Shown here piece after piece: positions 9,495 through 26,200 of a stretch of DNA of 64,000 bases; position 1 is the stretch's first letter; each line of letters begins with the position of its first letter. Origin of the DNA: Syngnathus acus (lineage: Eukaryota; Chordata; Actinopteri; Syngnathiformes; Syngnathidae); contig NC_051087.1 in NCBI RefSeq assembly GCF_901709675.1, positions 483,001 through 547,000 of the forward strand, given 5' to 3'. Made by a program: the position numbers and the translations under genes. A model generated the notes under the pieces. It made no database searches and was not told where the DNA came from. It saw nothing but the letters and a program-made list of their open reading frames with translations.

Positions 9495-12400
9495 TTGCTG
9501 CAACTTGAAACCCCAATTCAATTTGGCACGACGCACAGTAAAAAGCATTTGTGGGCAAAATAACAAGGTGACATTTTTGACCACACGGTGGCAGCAAAAC
9601 AAAACACGTTCCGTTACAAACATTTGATTTTATTCAGATCGAATCCTCGTTGTTCAGTCTGCTTTCTTTTCGCTTTACATTAGGTAATGTGCAATTATCA
9701 TTCATTCATTTCTTTCTTTTTTCCCCCAAAAGTATTATGATCAGTACTGGTGGGTCACAGTTGGGAATTCACAAGTCATTGGTACTTTGAACACATGAGG
9801 GGGCAGGGCTTCTGACATTCTGGTCGTGGTATTTGTTACTGCATTTACTTTTATTTGCCTCAAATGAACGGCTCGCCTGACAAAGAAGAAAAAGATCATG
9901 CTGCAGAGTGCTGCCACACTTTTTATATACACGTACTGTACATTCAAATTGATCAACAAGCGATTTATTCGACATAGCGGACGTAGGGGACAAAGAACAC
10001 CAGAGACGAGCGTCCTTCACGGTTGCTATGGCGACGTGTGAGGTAAAACAGTGTTTTGCATGGACTCACAGCAGGCAGGTCAACGTGTCACTTGTTTAAG
10101 GGAAGAAGGAGAAGGGGAAAAAAGTCTGTGGAGGTATTTTTACAAAAAAAGACAAGACAAAAGGGTATTTTACTTGATACGTCTCATATGAAATATTGTA
10201 AAATTAGACAATTTGATGGATGGACGTCTTAGCGGCGGTGAATAAACCAGATTCTTTGGGAGGAAATTGAAATTCACCAATAATGGTATTGAAAGACAGA
10301 AAATCTCAAAAGTAATGAATTTACTAGAGAAAATCTGAATGAACATTTGAAGCGGAAAATTTGAAAAAAACATTCCAATCCAATGAGCATAAAATCGGAA
10401 TGTTGCAAGTTAAACAAAAAAAATCATCAGACAGAACTACACACAAGTTGGACTATTAGAGGGGGAAAATACTACTTTTTAGAAAATGTTATCATTTCAG
10501 AAAATACAATACCACCAAAAATTCAGAATTTCGCAAAGTGTCAAACCATTATGTGATTTCCCCCCCCCCCCCTTAAAGTAGAGCGTGCGCGTTACCTGCC
10601 ATTGCAAATGGCTGAGAGCTTCCGAGGTAAAACTTTTTTTTTCCTTATTGCAGGAAACAAAAACTGCACGAGCATGCAAAGCCGAGCGCACGCACACCCT
10701 GAGGGTGCGCGCGCTCCGGCTTCTTCCGAGGTTACCACGTATCTAAAGAGCGTGTTTGTGTGATTTGTCTCTGGCGGGTCGGGCCGCCTTTCTCAAGTTT
10801 GACCAGCTTTGATTTTTTTTTTCTTTTTTATTTTTAAATGGGACATTCACCACATCGCCACCAGGGGGCCGTAACAAGAAAAATCCACCCCACGCCAGGA
10901 GAATTTCGAATCTAATTGAAGACTGACCGTCCACTTCTGCCGTTTGGACAAATTGAACTTTGAATGAAGGTCTTTGTGTTGGGGAAAAAAAAACAACTGA
11001 AACATTTGAAACTTTAGTGATGACCTCAAAGCAGTGCAGGCAAATTTTCAATCTACATTGGGAGTGAGAAAGTTCAGAACTGTAACGCCCCCAAAAAGTC
11101 TCAAGACCCCTCAAAAAAGTCGTAAAACTCGCCATTTTACAAAAAGTTTCAGCCAGTCTAAATCGGGATTGACCGTGTTTGCGGGGTGGAGTTTTCCTTT
11201 GACATTCCTTTCGCAAAATGTTATGGCGGTCATCCGAACATTTTGGGGTTTTTTTGGCCTCTATCGTACGACAACAAAGAAAACTCGCCACCTTTTCCCA
11301 CACATCGGAGGAAAACGACAAATTCCACCTGATGTTGGCTCTCGAGTGTCCTTACTACAGTTAACACAAGGCATCAAAAAAAAGACAAGTACAAAAAGAT
11401 ACAAGGTTAAAAACTCAAAGTAGAAAAAGCACCACCCTGCCTGCCCCAATCCTCAGACCTTGTCCCGTTACAGCCTCCAAAAAGGAAGCGACAAATTGAG
11501 CATGCTCACAAAGGTGCAAGGGGTTTTAGTGCCATCTCGGGCTTCCCCAAAGGTGATTTCTTCAAATCGAAACAACCGCTCCCTTTTGTCACCTCCCAGC
11601 GAAAGGCCGGCAACAAAACAGACGGACGGCGTACAATTTCCCCATATGGTCTCTATAGGACGTGTTAAGGAGTTGACAAGATCACATTAGCGTTAGCGCT
11701 CTGCTTTTAAGGTGCGCGCAAGAATACAGTGATAGACTTTTCCCCCCCCAAAAAAACAAATTACAATCAAAGCTACAGGGGACATCGCCCTCCGGTCGCG
11801 GCGAGGAAAAACATTCAGGCAGCAGCGCTGATTTCAAGTCAACTCACTTTGGATTCATTGATTGTATTTTTGTTTGTTGGCCTTGATTCGGAAAAACGTT
11901 CAGTCGCCTTGCAGCTTTGCCAACAATTACGACGATTCTCCTTAATAATATACTCAAATCAAAATTCGCAAGCTTCTGACCTCTCAGTGATACAAAATGC
12001 TTGAAAATCAAGCCATCGTGTCAGCTCATTTTTTTTGCCACAATAGTCTTTAGACCTCAGCACTCAAAACCCCGACTTGTCCAGCGCCGCTACACCAGAG
12101 TCAAATTTACCAAACTAACCTTGGAAAGAATAAAAGCAAAAAGTCCTAAGATGACAAAAGTTCTGAGTCGAGTCCACTATATTCTCGTAGCATTGCAAGG
12201 GAGTCATATTTCACAATGCTGCTGCTACATGATGACGAAGAATAGTCGCAATGGGAGAAATCCACATTTAAACGAGAAGCAAGTCAGAAATGTGTCAAAA
12301 GTAAGGTGCGGATTTCTCTTTTTTTTATGCTGTAGGAAACGAGACCCAAAACATTTCAGTCAGTCCCAATATTGTACGACTGGAGTCATGAGAAGAAAAA

Positions 12401-13753
12401 AAAAAAAAACAACCCCAAAACAATTTTGGCTTGAATAATTAGTTCTAAATTTTGTGAATTTGAATCAAGTTGAAAAAAGGACAAATTTGGCAATTTTAAA
12501 GGAAAAAAAAAAAGCGTAATGAGGAAAAAAGCCATCACAATAAAATTGTACTTTTTGCAAGACAAACGGTGTCATCTTGCAAGAAAAAGCCTTCTCATTA
12601 CAAAGATAAAAAAAAAACAAGAACATTTTGACATCCCAGCATTACAATCGCTACCTTTTAACTAAAGACTCTTCGATATTCAACACGTTGGACTTTGTAA
12701 GGGGAGAAAATAAATGTCATTTGCAAGAAAAAGTCATCGGACATGGCAGTCGTTTGTCATTTTTGACAAGTCGTAGATTAGCGCAAAAAGATTCATACCG
12801 TTTGGGGGGAAGGTGCAAAGATGCGAGAATTGTGGTTTTCAGGAACATTCAAAAGGATGTCCGCCCGTCTCAGCACCACAATTGCAATAAAAGCGAAAGA
12901 AAAAAAATTAAAAAAGCTAAAATCATTGTACAATAACCCCGCCCCCTTAAGGATGCAAAAATACGTGCTTCTTTCTCTAAACTATGATACAACTAAAAGC
13001 GGTCGGTCGTACGCATGTTAATCGGGAGTAGGATCTCGCTTCTCCACAGCTACAGGTTCACGTGTAAACAAATCGTACAAAGACGTTTTAGTGAAATGTA
13101 TAGAACGAAAGCTCTTCAAAACGTCAAGTTTGATGTCCAACTTTTTGGCCAAATATGTGAAATGAAGACGGATCTCAAAGGGACATTTCTGCGAAAGCTA
13201 CAACAAATGCTTTTTTTTTGGGAAGCTCTGCGCGCGGCAATAATCGCAGGATTCATGCCAACGCTTTCCGACGTTTCAATTTCAGCCTCCGTTAGATCAC
13301 GTTTAAAAACCATCACAGCGGCCACCATTTCTTTGCTCCTTTCTATTATGTTACTGTTGTGGACCTTTGTCATGGTGGTCAGCATCAGATTGCAGCGTTT
13401 CAAAAAGGGTCCCTTGCGTTCAGATTTTTAGTGCAACATGAGCGCAGGGCAAAGTTTTTTTGTTGATGTTTTTTTTTTTTTGGGGCGCCCTCGGAGCGTC
13501 CATTTGGGGGGGGGGGGGCTGCAGAGGTTTACGTAAACAAACATGCAGTGCAGGTGTTTAAATTCGAGAAGCTTCCTGCTTGCGTCTGGATTGCGACTGC
13601 CGCAGTGGCTCTTCGCCTGTCCTAGGAGATTAACACACACCCCTCCTCCTCCTCCTCCTCCCTTTCTCCTTTCCTTCACGTCTGGCACGATTAGAATTCG
13701 CTCGGTTCAACGGTCTGGTCGATATCGCGCTTCCGATTGTGGGTGGAGAGAGG

Positions 13754-13757
13754 ACGG

Positions 13758-13796
<39 letters not shown>
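13754..13796. repeat. (GACA)n microsatellite
   Basis: About ten GACA/GACG units, followed by a poly-A tract at 13826-13848. Confidence 0.9.
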
Positions 13797-14937
13797 CCCT
13801 CCCATCCTCATTTTTTCCCTGCCTAAAAAAAAAAAGAAAAAAAAAAAGTGCATTAAACCAATCCCCAAAAACTAACAGGCAGAAAGTTGAAGGATTTGGG
13901 ATGAGGCTCGTGACGTGCACGTTTTTAGCATTGGAGCTCCATTTAAAAGCCATCGATGAAGACAAGGCCTTATTTGTACATTCAAATGGATATGAACGTG
14001 GTTTTGGCGCAGAAAATGCACACGCGAGTACGTACGCGCGCGCGTGTGTGTGTGTGTGTGTGCGTGCGGCAGACAAAAACAAACATACCGCCCACGCAGT
14101 ATGAGCATTCAACGTGCACGCGATGACACTCTGTCTGACACACGCCATAAAAGGAATGTGTGAGGAGACGCATGAATATGCGCACTCATATGCGCACTCA
14201 TATGAGGCAGTCATAATGTCTTGGAGGGGAGGGGAGGCGGCATGGCATGGCGGGGCGGAGCGGGGCCTCACTCTGTCCTCGTCTTCCTTGTCTGTATATT
14301 TATGGTGGTGCGTTTAAATCAGCGTACTGGAAGAAATGTGCCCCCCCCCCCCCACACACAGGTGTACAGGGAGGGAGGAGGCACTTATTCCATGAAACCT
14401 CTTTGGATTAAAAAAAAAAAAAAGTCACAACAAATCATAGAAAAGAATTGTAAACACTTTAGTTTTAAGATTGCGCTTAGCTATTAGACCAGATAGAAAA
14501 GACTGGCTGGCGTCGATTGGTAGAGGAACTCGAATCGCTTGCTTTTGTTTTTTTGCTGCCCTCTCAAACGCAAAGCCCGGTTGGGGATAAGGTGCTCAAA
14601 TGTTGAAAACATGACGTGGAAAAGGGAGTCGGATCAGAACCCAAAAGACAACTTTGATGAAACTTGTGTGGAGGATTTGGTTCCCATTGCAACACTCATT
14701 AGCATTGCATTGAAGGAAAAATGGGTATGGCACGAGCACACCCACGGGAGGAAGGGCCGCCCGCGCGAGATGCGCGCGAGCCACAGGCTAGACGGGAGAA
14801 GAATCCCGGGGTTCTGGTACATGCTGCGTTGTGCGGGCCGGCAAAAAGCGAGGGATGCTGAAGAGGGAGAGAAACACGGCAAGCGGCCGCAAGGTGGGCG
14901 ACCGCCTGTCCAAACATCCGTCGCTCCGTTCACTCAC

Positions 14938-18505
<3,568 letters not shown>

Positions 18506-21500
18506 CACGCCGGGCCCGGCACCGCCAGCGGCTCTGCGCAGAGGACAAAGCAAAAAATATATATATATATATTGCCTCAGCCAGCGTAGTCCAACTCTGT
18601 GGCATTTTCTTGGATGCTTTGTGGCCCACTCTTGCATTTTCCCCGGCGCTCGGTCAATGCGGAGCCACTTATGTAACGCGTCTGTTTCCCACGTCACAGC
18701 CAGCCGTGATCAAAAAGCGGAGCGACGCTCGACGGCACACTAAATAATCCGCTCTTCATAATAGATTGTGTTCAAGTGTGACTCACTTGGCCATCCACAA
18801 GTGAGTGATTTGTCCAATTGTCCTTAAATGTCTCATCTATCCATCCTCCGTGTGTCAGCTGTTGCCTTCAAGGACCTCGGGAACACGGCAAACGGCTCAA
18901 ACCTGACAGCTTCCGCACTCGTTATTTGTGTGATGAGTGTTGATGCTAGCGTAGCCAAAAAAAGCCAAATCGGTTTGAGCCGCAAAACCGATGTCAAAAT
19001 GCGCAACGGGTCGCGGCCGCGATCCGCCATGTTGACATTTTGCACTTTGGCGACAGTCGAGACGACGGCGCGGCTTCCGGGTGTAAATATGTGTGGCGGC
19101 GTGAATAAAAAGCAGACGGTTGCCATGACGACAAGCCACCGTGCCTCATAAATTAAAGCCCGGCGTGCCGATAACGCGCGTTGAGAAGCGTTGAGAGTCG
19201 AGACAAAAGGCGCAGATCATTCCAGACGTCATCCGAGGACGCGGGACGGCGAGGTTGTCCGGGAAGCAAAAAAGACAGTTCAATTGGCGTCACTTGACCT
19301 TTGAACCAGGGAGCGGGGGCCCCTTGTGCCCCATTTGAACAATGAGCAGCCACTCACACACAGACACACACGCACTCACACACACACACAATGAAGAAGG
19401 AAGTACTGCAAATGTGGAACGTCAATGTCATTCGGAATACGGATGCCGTGATGGCACAAAATCAAGTGACTAAAAGGAGATCCGGGAGCCCTTCTTAAAA
19501 ATAGCGGTACACTCTATAAGACTTCGGGGACATCTGGAGAGATGTTCTATCGCTTGTTTTCCTTGATTGGCCGTGCTGTGACAGTTTAGTGACGGGAGCG
19601 CGAGATTGGCTCGCGACCTCTGTCGCCCCCAAAGCCAATTTGCTTTTCAGGATTGCCAAGCAGCTAACAAAGTCTCGTCGTCCGAGTTTACGAAGCTCCG
19701 ACTGCACCTGCTCAGAAGCTTCATGATGACGTGGTATCGGTGCGTTAGTATCAGAGCACAGGTCAGCATCCCAAAATTCACATTTCAAACATTGCCTCAG
19801 CCTTCCAAATACAGAAGCGTAAACGGGATCCGGCTCACAGACACACAACGTAGGGTACGAAGATGATTTACTGAAGCGGGCCAGTCCTGGTGATTACACG
19901 GTCATGGCAGAAAGATCTCAATCCACCATTTTGGAACTTCCCTCCAAAACTCTTGCACGGTCCTCATCGTCAACTTTCCAATTGAGCCAAAATGTTGTAT
20001 TATCAGTCCATCACCTTTGGTGTCACCTTCATCGGAAATCACAGCGTGCAGCTCCCTGCAACGAACCAACCCATCATTCCAAATCTACTTCTCTGTCGCA
20101 TGCGTTGCCTCCTTGAGTATTCTGTTATCTATGCCTCTAGATGTCATCCAAGGATACTCGTCTAAGCGCTCGCTGCCTCCCCCCCTCCCCGGCGGCAGTT
20201 CAACCGGGGTCACCTCAGCATCCAGGAAACGTAATGAGGACAAATTGCCACCACTTGACCTTTGAACCCGGGCCCCCGTGCTCCCTTCAAAACAGCTGAA
20301 CCTTGCCATAAGACGAACACTTCCACGTGTCAAAGTGTGAAAGGTATTGCACGGACTTACTTGGAGAAGCTCATGAATCACTCAGCTCAGTTTCCTGCTT
20401 TAAAAAGGGTGGCCTGCCGATGTTGTTAGCACGTAGCGAGCTAAAGCTATGGCTAACGTTGCTGCCACCACACACCTCTTCACGCATTTTTTAAAGCTGC
20501 CTAAATTGCTTGCACGACAGCAATACAAATCCCCTAGGTGGCTGATACTTTCCAAGCCAAGCTCCGAGGCGACGTGCTCAGCCCTCGGCGGCGGGCACTC
20601 GAGCGCTGAAATGTGGCTAGGTTCCCCCCCCCTGCCCCCCGGCGGAACGCGAGCGCAAGAAAACTTAACCCCAAAATCAAGCCCGTTGAAAGGGAGAAAT
20701 TGCCTCACTTGTGCGAGTCGAGCGCAGCCAACGTCTCGCCAGAGGAGGAGGAGCAGACGGTACCGAGAGGAGGGGGGCCACCGAACAGCGTCAGGGAGCC
20801 GGAGGACCAGGGCAGAGGGGGGAAGCGAGCTGACGTGACGGTGCCCCGCCGTGTGCCAGCCAGCCAGCCAGCCAGCCGCGGGATTTGGGAGTCCTCGGCT
20901 GGCCCGGGCCGGGGAGGGAGGGAGGGAGGGCGGGAGAGTGGTGAGAGAGGAGAGGAGAGGAGAGGAGGGGAGGGAAAGGAGGAAGAGGAGGGGGCGGCGA
21001 CGAGACAGAAATGAAGAGACCAAAAAAAGAGAGGAAAAAGCTCCTCTCCTTTTTGTTCGCATTCACTCACGCGTTTGAGTGGAAAATGGTCGAGACGATG
21101 AAAAATGAAGCCGCTACCCGCTCCTTCGTCGCCGCCGCATTCAATGCGCCCAAAGGGGCCACCATGAAGCACCAGAACTGGACCCCCTCCATTTTAATGT
21201 CGCGTGCGTGCATGCGGTACTTTCACGTTGATGACATAAACAACATTTCTCGTTGACGCGCTTCGACCGACTCCCGCATTTTGCTAGGGTGGTCGATATG
21301 TTGAACCGCGACATCAACAGGTCATTCCGGGACACAGACGGACGATTCCACGGCGTGGCGAGACAAGAAGCCGGGCTCCCCCAGTTGAAGGGAGTCGAAA
21401 ACCCTCAAATACTGTCCAAATTGCCTTTATTCTCGTTGATTACATTCGAACATTTATACAGCAACCTTGTGGAATGCGGTAGGATGAGTGGCGGACTCGT

Positions 21501-23249
21501 GAAGCCACTCACCGCGAGAAGAAGAGGCGGGGATGGAGGGGGATTAGTGGGCTAGCCCGCCGCCGCCGCGACGACGACGAGTCCGTCGGTGCGATAAAGT
21601 TTGCCCACTTTCCACTCGCCCATCCCCCCACTGCACACGGTAGCTAGCTCAACTTCACTTTTAAGTAGTGTAATAATTCAAAAGAATGGCTTCTTCCATA
21701 CCCACACACACACTTAAAAGCGTCACCTACCATCCACTGAATTCGTTCAACCCACCCCCAAAATCGAAGACCAGGGAAGGAAAAGAAAGGGCATCGCACC
21801 GCGCGTGTGCGTTGCTGCTGGGCGGCGTGTCACAAGTCACTCACCCCCTTGGCCGCTGGAACTCGTTTGAAGAGGAGTAGCAACGGCGGCGCCCGGGAAC
21901 CTCGCTAATAGTGATGGTGTGTCCCTCCGCCACGCCGCAGGCAGCCATTCATTGCTGGAACTCGACGCAGCAGCAGCATCATGAAGGCATGCACGCACGC
22001 ACGCACGAACACACTTCGCCCGGAGGGGGGGCTAACTGTACCGAAGGAGCAAAGCTTAGTTTTCTGCTTTCTGGCTTCCAGACACAGCACAATCATCGAT
22101 TACCCAGACAGACTGAAAATGATTTGGAATTGCATGAAGCTATCGATCGGACTCAGGTGTTGTGTCAGGTGTTGCCTTCAGGGACGGTGTGAAATCACAC
22201 TTTTCCCGAAGAGCAGCTAGAGATGACGTTGTCTTCGTCAACAGTCAGAAATCACCCCTCGGAAGTGATTGTTCCAAATGTTTTCTGAAGGCAGTATCCA
22301 GCCCATTTTTCCATTAAAAACTTTTTTTTTTTTCGATCAGAAAATTTCAAAAGTTATTATTTGTTTTGGATTATACTAACTACTCTACTTTGACCTACCC
22401 CCCATTTATTTTCCCGTTTCTGGTGCCCTAATTCAGTCAACAACTTCTGACAACTTTTCACTGTCAGTGTTTAGCTCCTTCACCATTCTGGAGTTTGCCG
22501 ATTCGTTTTTTTTCAAGCTGCTGTACGAGCTTCCGTAGACCCCCCCCCCCCCCCCCAATCAACATGGCGGCCCCCGTATGCTAACGTGACAGCGACTGTT
22601 TTTTCTTAGAGAAGGCATAACGGCGAAGCCCCCCCATTAAACAGTATATACATCTAAAATCCGCGACTGAGTTCCAAGTATAGCAAAAGTGTGTCGAGTG
22701 TGACGCACGTATTACGGTGAGAGCTCTTTTTCTTCAATGTGGCGGGGCCATTTTACCGAAGAAGCCCGCTCCCAAGAAACATGTGAAAAGCGGTCCGAAA
22801 TGCGACATTTAGAAGGAAGCACATTCAGTAAAACGTCACTCATTCTGCTGCTTGTTAGCGTAAGAAATGACGCTTCTTTGTATAATGTTCCCAAGTTTTC
22901 TTGTGCCCTTGTCAGGATCATTTTCGCATTCAGGAATGTTTTGGGTGAAAACACGTGTTGTCTAATCTGTGTCATTTCGTACTGACCAATTGTTTTCTCC
23001 GTATTTGAACTCTCGAGGTGAAATTCAAGCCGAATCCTGAAGAACGTTCCTGAATGTCTGCATTGATAGGTTCGAAGTGAGCGCAAACCATGGTGCCAAT
23101 ACAAAGTTATATTACAAACTCATTTTACAAGATGATCCTTCAAAACAAAGGATTTGATTATGAAAAGAAGGATACTTTGCATCCTGTAAAAGTAACAATT
23201 ACTACTTTCCTATGAATCATTTGATGACGTTTTTGACCATGGCTTTCTA
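18506..23249. other. nacc1-trmt1 divergent intergenic region
   Basis: No coding exon found. The interval separates two divergently transcribed genes, so it carries both promoters and the 5' UTRs. It holds a CpG-rich block (20580-21080), a pair of related segments (19227-19345 and 20140-20295, sharing CACTTGACCTTTGAACC), a (CA)n-like patch at 19358-19390, and poly-C at 22541-22556. Confidence 0.6.
20580..21080 (-). promoter_or_regulatory. nacc1: Putative nacc1 promoter / 5' UTR exon
   Basis: A GC-rich, CpG-rich block about 2.1 kb upstream of the nacc1 start codon. On the minus strand GACTCGCACAA is followed by GTGAGG (GT at 20708-20707), a good donor for a non-coding first exon that would splice to the exon carrying ATG 18505. 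Purine-rich GGGAGGGA/GGAGAGGAGA runs lie nearby. This is an inference from composition and one donor; no transcript start is visible. Confidence 0.35.
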
Positions 23250-26200
23250 ATGAACCCTGGGTCCAGGTGTCGCACCTTCATGCTGTGGCGGGCCGCCCGG
23301 CTGTTGGAAGTTATCGTCACCCCCCGTCGCCTGCCCCCGCCCTTCGCAGCACGTCGGAGTTGTGCGGGTTGCGCCATGGAAACGCCTAAAACAGCCGATC
23401 CGGGCTCCGACGTAACTAACGCCGAACCTGTCGAGAAGCAGGAGGAGCCGCCTATCGTCGGGCTGCTGGCGGGAGAGACGGTGGTGAAGGAGGGCAAGGC
23501 GGCCATTTTGTTTCCCAGTGCCAATGAGGTGTTTTACAACCCGGTCCAGGAATTTAATCGAGACTTAACGTAAGTACAAGTGATATTTTTATCAGCCTAG
23601 TCTTTGGTGAAATCTCGCAGGATGATTAATGCCACGACGTTTTGTTTCCACTCTACCTGGGAATGGCAAAAACAAAACAAAAAAATCAAAGAAGTGGTTT
23701 GATAAAGATGAATGAGTCCTCCAGAGTTCATCTTGATTTCTTGGCCAGATGTGCGGTGCTGACCGAGTTCTCCAGAGAAGTGCTGGCTCAGCGCGGCGTT
23801 CAGATTGCGGTTCCTGGCGAGAAAGAGCCAGCGGTGGCGTCTCCGCCCGACGAGCCTGCCGAGGCACGGGACGGGAAGACCGACGTGGAGGGGCCCGCTG
23901 TCGTCACGGCAGGGCAGAAATGTGAGGTAACCACAGCGCAGACCTTCCGCCCGTAATGGACACTTGCGTTTGTGACTCGCTCGATTTTCGCCACCATCGC
24001 TCGGAACCGTCTGGAAACTTTGAAGTTGATGGGTTTGCGCCGCTTTGTGTTTCCAGCGCGGTCTTCGCGTCCTGGAGGCTTTAGCCGCGTCGGGTCTGCG
24101 CTCGGTGCGCTTCGCGCTGGAAGTGCCGGGCCTTCGGAGCGTCACCGCCAACGATTTCTCCCGCAAAGCCGCCGCCCTGGTCGCCAGGAACGCCGAGTAC
24201 AATGGCGTGGGCCAGCTCGTCCGGGCTAGCTGCAAGGACGCCAGGTGAGGACGAACGTGGCCTTGTCGTGACTTTGCGTGGTTTTCTCTCATGCGCGTGC
24301 CGTGCCGTGCAGCATGCTTATGTACGAGATGCGAGGGAAGAACGATCGCTACGACGTCATCGATCTGGATCCCTACGGCAGCCCCGCCTCGTTCCTGGAC
24401 GCCGCGGTGCAGTCCGTCGGCGACGGAGGTGGGGCCGCTTCATGGCTGGCGTTGGCGTAGCGATGCCCGGCCGCGCCGCCAACCAGTCTTTTGCGTCCGG
24501 CAGGCCTCTTGTGCGTCACATGCACCGACATGGCCGTGTTGGCGGGGAACAGCAACGAGACGTGCTACAGCAAATACGGCTCCGTTTCCATCAAAGCCAA
24601 GTCCTGTCATGAGCTGGTTAGTGGCTGTCGCAAAATAGAAATAATCAAATATAAAAAATGAAATCAAATGTCTTTGCAGTAAAACATTGATGTCAAACTC
24701 AAGGCCCTGATCCGGCCGCCCACGTCATTCTATGTGGCCCGCCAAGCCAAATTTTGCATCGACTAAAATTACAAATTGTCTTCACTTATAGAAAATAGAG
24801 ACATTGCTAGCAAGTTTTATTAGAATAGAATAGAATAGATCTTTATTGTCATTGTCACATATAACGAAATTTAAAAAGTGCCAACCGATCCGCGCATGCG
24901 ATAAAAAATATATAGAATAAATAGAATAAAAATTACCATTTCAAATGAAGAAATTTAATTTAAAAATTTCAAATACTTGAACAATTTTTTGGGAGTTGGT
25001 TGGAGTTCATTTTATTATTTAGCTTTAAAACGTTTTTTTTTTCCCAAACATGATTTTTATTCTGAAAGGCATTTTCTGGAATCATTTTTTTGGGAGTTCA
25101 TTTGAGTTCATTTTATTATTTAGCTTTGAAAACGTTTTCTGTCCCCAAACATGCTTGTTGTTCTGAAAGACATTTTCCACAATTATTTTTTGGGGAATTA
25201 ATTTCGTTATGTAGCTTTAAATTCCCAATATCATTTCTAGTCCTAAACGCACCGTAAACTGCACTCAATTGCTTCTGTCAGTTTCATATGTTCTTACCTT
25301 GCAGTGAGTTGTTACTTTGTGAGTTGTTACTACTAAATGTGCCTTTTTGGCCTCGATTGGCAAACAAAGCCGCGTCAACTGCAGCATCCAAGAGGCTTTG
25401 GGGTTCTCCGCAGGCTCTGCGCATCATCCTGCACAGTTTGGACCAGCGGGCCAACGTGTACCAGCGCTACATTCGGCCGCTGCTGTCCGTCAGCGCCGAC
25501 TTCTACATCCGGGTGTTTGTGCGCGTCTTCACGGGTCAAGCCACCGTCAAGAACTCAGCCAGGTACGTCCGCTTTGGGCCGCCCATCCATCCATCCATCC
25601 ATCCATCCATCCGCCCGCTGGCCTCGTGGCTTGAGTTGATTGAATGTGTTGCAGCAAGCAGGCTCTGATCTACAACTGCGTCGGCTGCGGCTCGTTCCAC
25701 TTGCAGAGGATGGGCAGGAGGACGGACAACGGCAAACAGTGAGGCCCGCTACTTGGGAAGCCGCTCTTGCCGCTTCCTCAGCCCACCGCCGTTTATCCCT
25801 TTCAGTACCAAGTACTCGGCGGCCACCGGGCCACCCGTGGGACCGACGTGCGAGCACTGCGGACAGAGGCATCAGGTGACCTTTGCCCTCCATGTCCTTT
25901 TGTGACGGTCATTCAACTCTCCGCACTTGGCGGTCTTCCCAGCTGGGCGGTCCGATCTGGGCGGAAGCCATCCACGACCGGGCCTTCGTCCAGAAGGTTC
26001 TGAGCGCGGTTAGCGGCAACCCGGCTCGCTTTGCCACGTCCAAGCGCATGGAGGGGATGCTGAGCATGGTGACCGAGGTAAGCTTGTCAATTCGTTGGAC
26101 GTGGCGTCCCCAGTCAGTCTCACGCCCTGGGCGCCGTTTGCGCTGCGCAGGAGCTGGAGGACACGCCCCTTTACTACACGGTTGACGGTCTGAGCAGCAC

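Larger units (their letters stand above)
7408..14937. other. Interval between the 7.3-kb exon and nacc1
   Basis: No further exon is supportable. The right part must contain the nacc1 3' UTR, but I could not choose its poly(A) site: minus-strand AATAAA occurs at 9628-9633 and 9964-9969, both far away. Also present are degenerate TTTCAA-rich repeats (7860-8180), a hairpin (9229-9270), a telomere-like patch (9462-9494), poly-C near 10561-10572 and A-rich, low-complexity sequence at 10400-13200. Confidence 0.5.

Noticed and set aside
13015-13431. A 138-residue plus-strand open frame with a hydrophobic stretch, and an overlapping 95-residue minus-strand frame
   Set aside because: No family resemblance, no splice or poly(A) context, located in A-rich sequence with many chance frames; both strands open.
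13982-14185. Cys/Val- and His/Thr-rich frames here and at 790-1315, 41264-41875 and 47370-47852
   Set aside because: Translations of CA/GT microsatellites.
25582-25612. CRISPR-like regular spacing in CATC, GACA and ATCT arrays
   Set aside because: Simple microsatellites without spacers, in a eukaryotic genome.
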